A stretch of 64,000 bases of DNA from JBBTCJ01 sp038043285. Lineage in GTDB: Bacteria; Planctomycetota; Phycisphaerae; UBA1845. Below, one piece after another: positions 63,026 to 64,000 of the stretch. The position numbers and the translations under genes were made by a program. Position 1 is the stretch's first letter. Each line of letters begins with the position of its first letter. The notes beneath the pieces were generated by a model. It did not search any database. It was given only the letters and a program-made list of their open reading frames with translations, and was not told the DNA's origin. The stretch is from the NCBI GenBank assembly GCA_038043285.1, contig JBBTCJ010000002.1:16938-80937 (forward strand), read 5' to 3'.

Positions 63026-63731
63026 CGCCCACCGGTTCCCGGGACAGGGCGCGAACGTCGCGCAGGACCAACTCATACGCATCGGCGCCCAGACCGTCAT
63101 GCGCCGCGCGGATGCGCCCGGACCGATCCACGATCACCAGATAGGTGCTATGAAGCAGCGGGTCATCGCCCTTTGCCGGCACGACGCTTTGCAGGAACCC
63201 CTCGCGAACGAGCGCGTGCAGGCGTTTTTCCTCCGCGTCCGTCAGGAACCACCAGCGATCAGCCTCGGCGTTGAACCGTTTCGCATAATGCACCAGCGCC
63301 GGAGGCGTGTCGTTCTCCGGGTCCAGACAAACCGAGACCAACTTGACCCCGGTCTCTCCCTTGAGCGCATATTGCACCCCGCGCATAAGCTCACTCAGCT
63401 TCGGACAGGGGCCTGCGCAGCGCGTGAAAATGAAATCCGCGACCCAAACCGATCCCAGTAGATCGGCGCGGGACACGCTCCGGCCGCTTCGCTCGGTCAA
63501 CGTGAAGTCCGGCACGGCAGAGATGACCGGAAGCTTCGCCGGCGCTGGGCCGAGCGATACCGTCGTCGTTCGCCGTACCGCCGAGAACGCCGCGAACCCC
63601 GCGATCACCACCAGAACCGCCCCAAGAATCACAACCGTTCGCAGTCCACGACCGCCCGATCCGACGACGACTTGATCCTTGGCGCTCGACGCGTTTTGCA
63701 CGCCGGGACTTATCGAAGTTCCCACCGTCAT
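62994..63731 (-). CDS. SCO1/SenC-family copper chaperone
   Basis: 245 aa. TM helix (TVVILGAVLVVIAGFAAFSA) and thioredoxin-like fold. FTRCAGPCPKLSE has the CxxxC copper-binding pair and LHSTYLVIVDRSG the third ligand His. It delivers copper to the CuA site of cytochrome oxidase. GGGGAGG precedes the ATG at 63731. The overlap with DUF420 and the ABC-2 gene indicates an oxidase-assembly operon, the oxidase genes lying outside the window. Confidence 0.9.
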   Translation of the reverse strand: MTVGTSISPGVQNASSAKDQVVVGSGGRGLRTVVILGAVLVVIAGFAAFSAVRRTTTVSLGPAPAKLPVISAVPDFTLTERSGRSVSRADLLGSVWVADFIFTRCAGPCPKLSELMRGVQYALKGETGVKLVSVCLDPENDTPPALVHYAKRFNAEADRWWFLTDAEEKRLHALVREGFLQSVVPAKGDDPLLHSTYLVIVDRSGRIRAAHDGLGADAYELVLRDVRALSREPVGDDRPDLSAAP

Positions 63732-63739
63732 GACCTCCC

Positions 63740-64000
63740 CTACTTGTTCCCCGAAACCAGGTACGTCGCAATCAGCAGCGTTGCCGCCGCAAACAGAATC
63801 GTTATCCCCACCGAAACGGAAGTCGACGGCAACCCCGAGCCGTCCGCCCCGATTCCGGCATACATCGCGTGCCGAAGGGCAGCGACGCCGTAGGTCAACG
63901 GATTGGCGGCCATCACCCACCCCACCCACCGCGACGCCCCCGATGCCGGAAAAAACGCCCCCGACAACAACCACATCGGCAGCAGGAATAGATTCATCAC
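63740..64000 (-). CDS. ABC-2 type permease, C-terminal part (start outside window)
   Basis: At least 86 residues of a multi-helix membrane domain: MMNLFLLPMWLLSGAFFPASGASRW is the typical SGAFFP loop, VGWVMAANPLTYGVAALRHAMY, and ISILFAAATLL-like helices at the end. This matches the C-terminus of ABC-2 permeases found beside SCO and DUF420 genes. The start lies beyond base 64000. Confidence 0.85.
   Translation of the reverse strand: MMNLFLLPMWLLSGAFFPASGASRWVGWVMAANPLTYGVAALRHAMYAGIGADGSGLPSTSVSVGITILFAAATLLIATYLVSGNK

Noticed and set aside
1..64000. CRISPR array, prophage or insertion sequence
   Set aside because: No regularly spaced direct repeats, transposase or phage structural genes were seen in the window.

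Overview
The window looks like a fragment of a high-GC planctomycete genome, probably of the Phycisphaerae type. Lines of evidence are the NfeD/flotillin (FloA) operon, a large secreted protein ending in a dockerin-like GDGDGD region, a membrane protein with a built-in zinc ribbon, an exosortase/EpsI exopolysaccharide locus, and widespread GTG starts with ATGA/GTGA overlaps. A run of ten N at 34689-34698 shows that this is a scaffolded, possibly metagenome-derived, assembly. The taxonomic call is inference from gene content, not a measurement.

Layout. 1-3176 (minus): start of rpsP (cut by the window edge), a promoter-to-terminator unit that may be a small RNA, and the B12-dependent ribonucleotide reductase nrdJ with two NrdR-box-like sites upstream. 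3716-4888: a helix-hairpin-helix DNA glycosylase carrying an in-frame repeat insertion. 5041-9428: promoter and operon nfeD(long)-nfeD(short)-floA-hypothetical. 9483-16448: CBS protein, multi-pass membrane protein with zinc ribbon, secreted vanadium haloperoxidase/PAP2-like protein, PAS histidine kinase. 17161-20574: large lipoprotein with PKD, thrombospondin-3 and beta-helix domains.

20644-54692 is a large two-armed exopolysaccharide/exosortase locus. The minus arm, read from 43957 downwards, begins with the four dTDP-L-rhamnose genes (rfbC, rfbA, rfbB, rfbD), then epsI, a GT2 glycosyltransferase, a polysaccharide deacetylase, a FemAB-like protein, an alkaline-phosphatase-superfamily protein, two tandem BioF2-like GNAT paralogues, several glycosyltransferases and methyltransferases, a Wzx-like flippase, a hexapeptide acetyltransferase and an O-antigen ligase/polymerase-like protein. 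Many of these genes overlap by 4 bases, so translational coupling is likely. The divergent plus arm holds a nucleotidyltransferase-like/exosortase fusion, a Wzc-type chain-length regulator/tyrosine kinase, a polyprenyl-phosphate sugar transferase and a 1388-residue TPR protein. Together they suggest Wzx/Wzy-type polymer synthesis coupled to exosortase-dependent surface anchoring.

54781-64000: an NikR-family regulator that has lost the nickel-binding histidines, a Tyr/Pro-rich secreted protein, a HEPN-like protein with a leaderless-looking promoter, a Rieske plus cytochrome b/c fusion in which both expected heme bH ligands are replaced, an SMR-type transporter, a MOSC protein, metF with tRNA-Tyr just upstream, two 27-residue single-TM peptides, and DUF420, SCO and ABC-2 permease genes that usually accompany cytochrome oxidase.

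The points most worth following up are the missing heme bH site, the exosortase fusion, the RNA-like unit at 301-507, the NrdR-box pair and the altered NikR.
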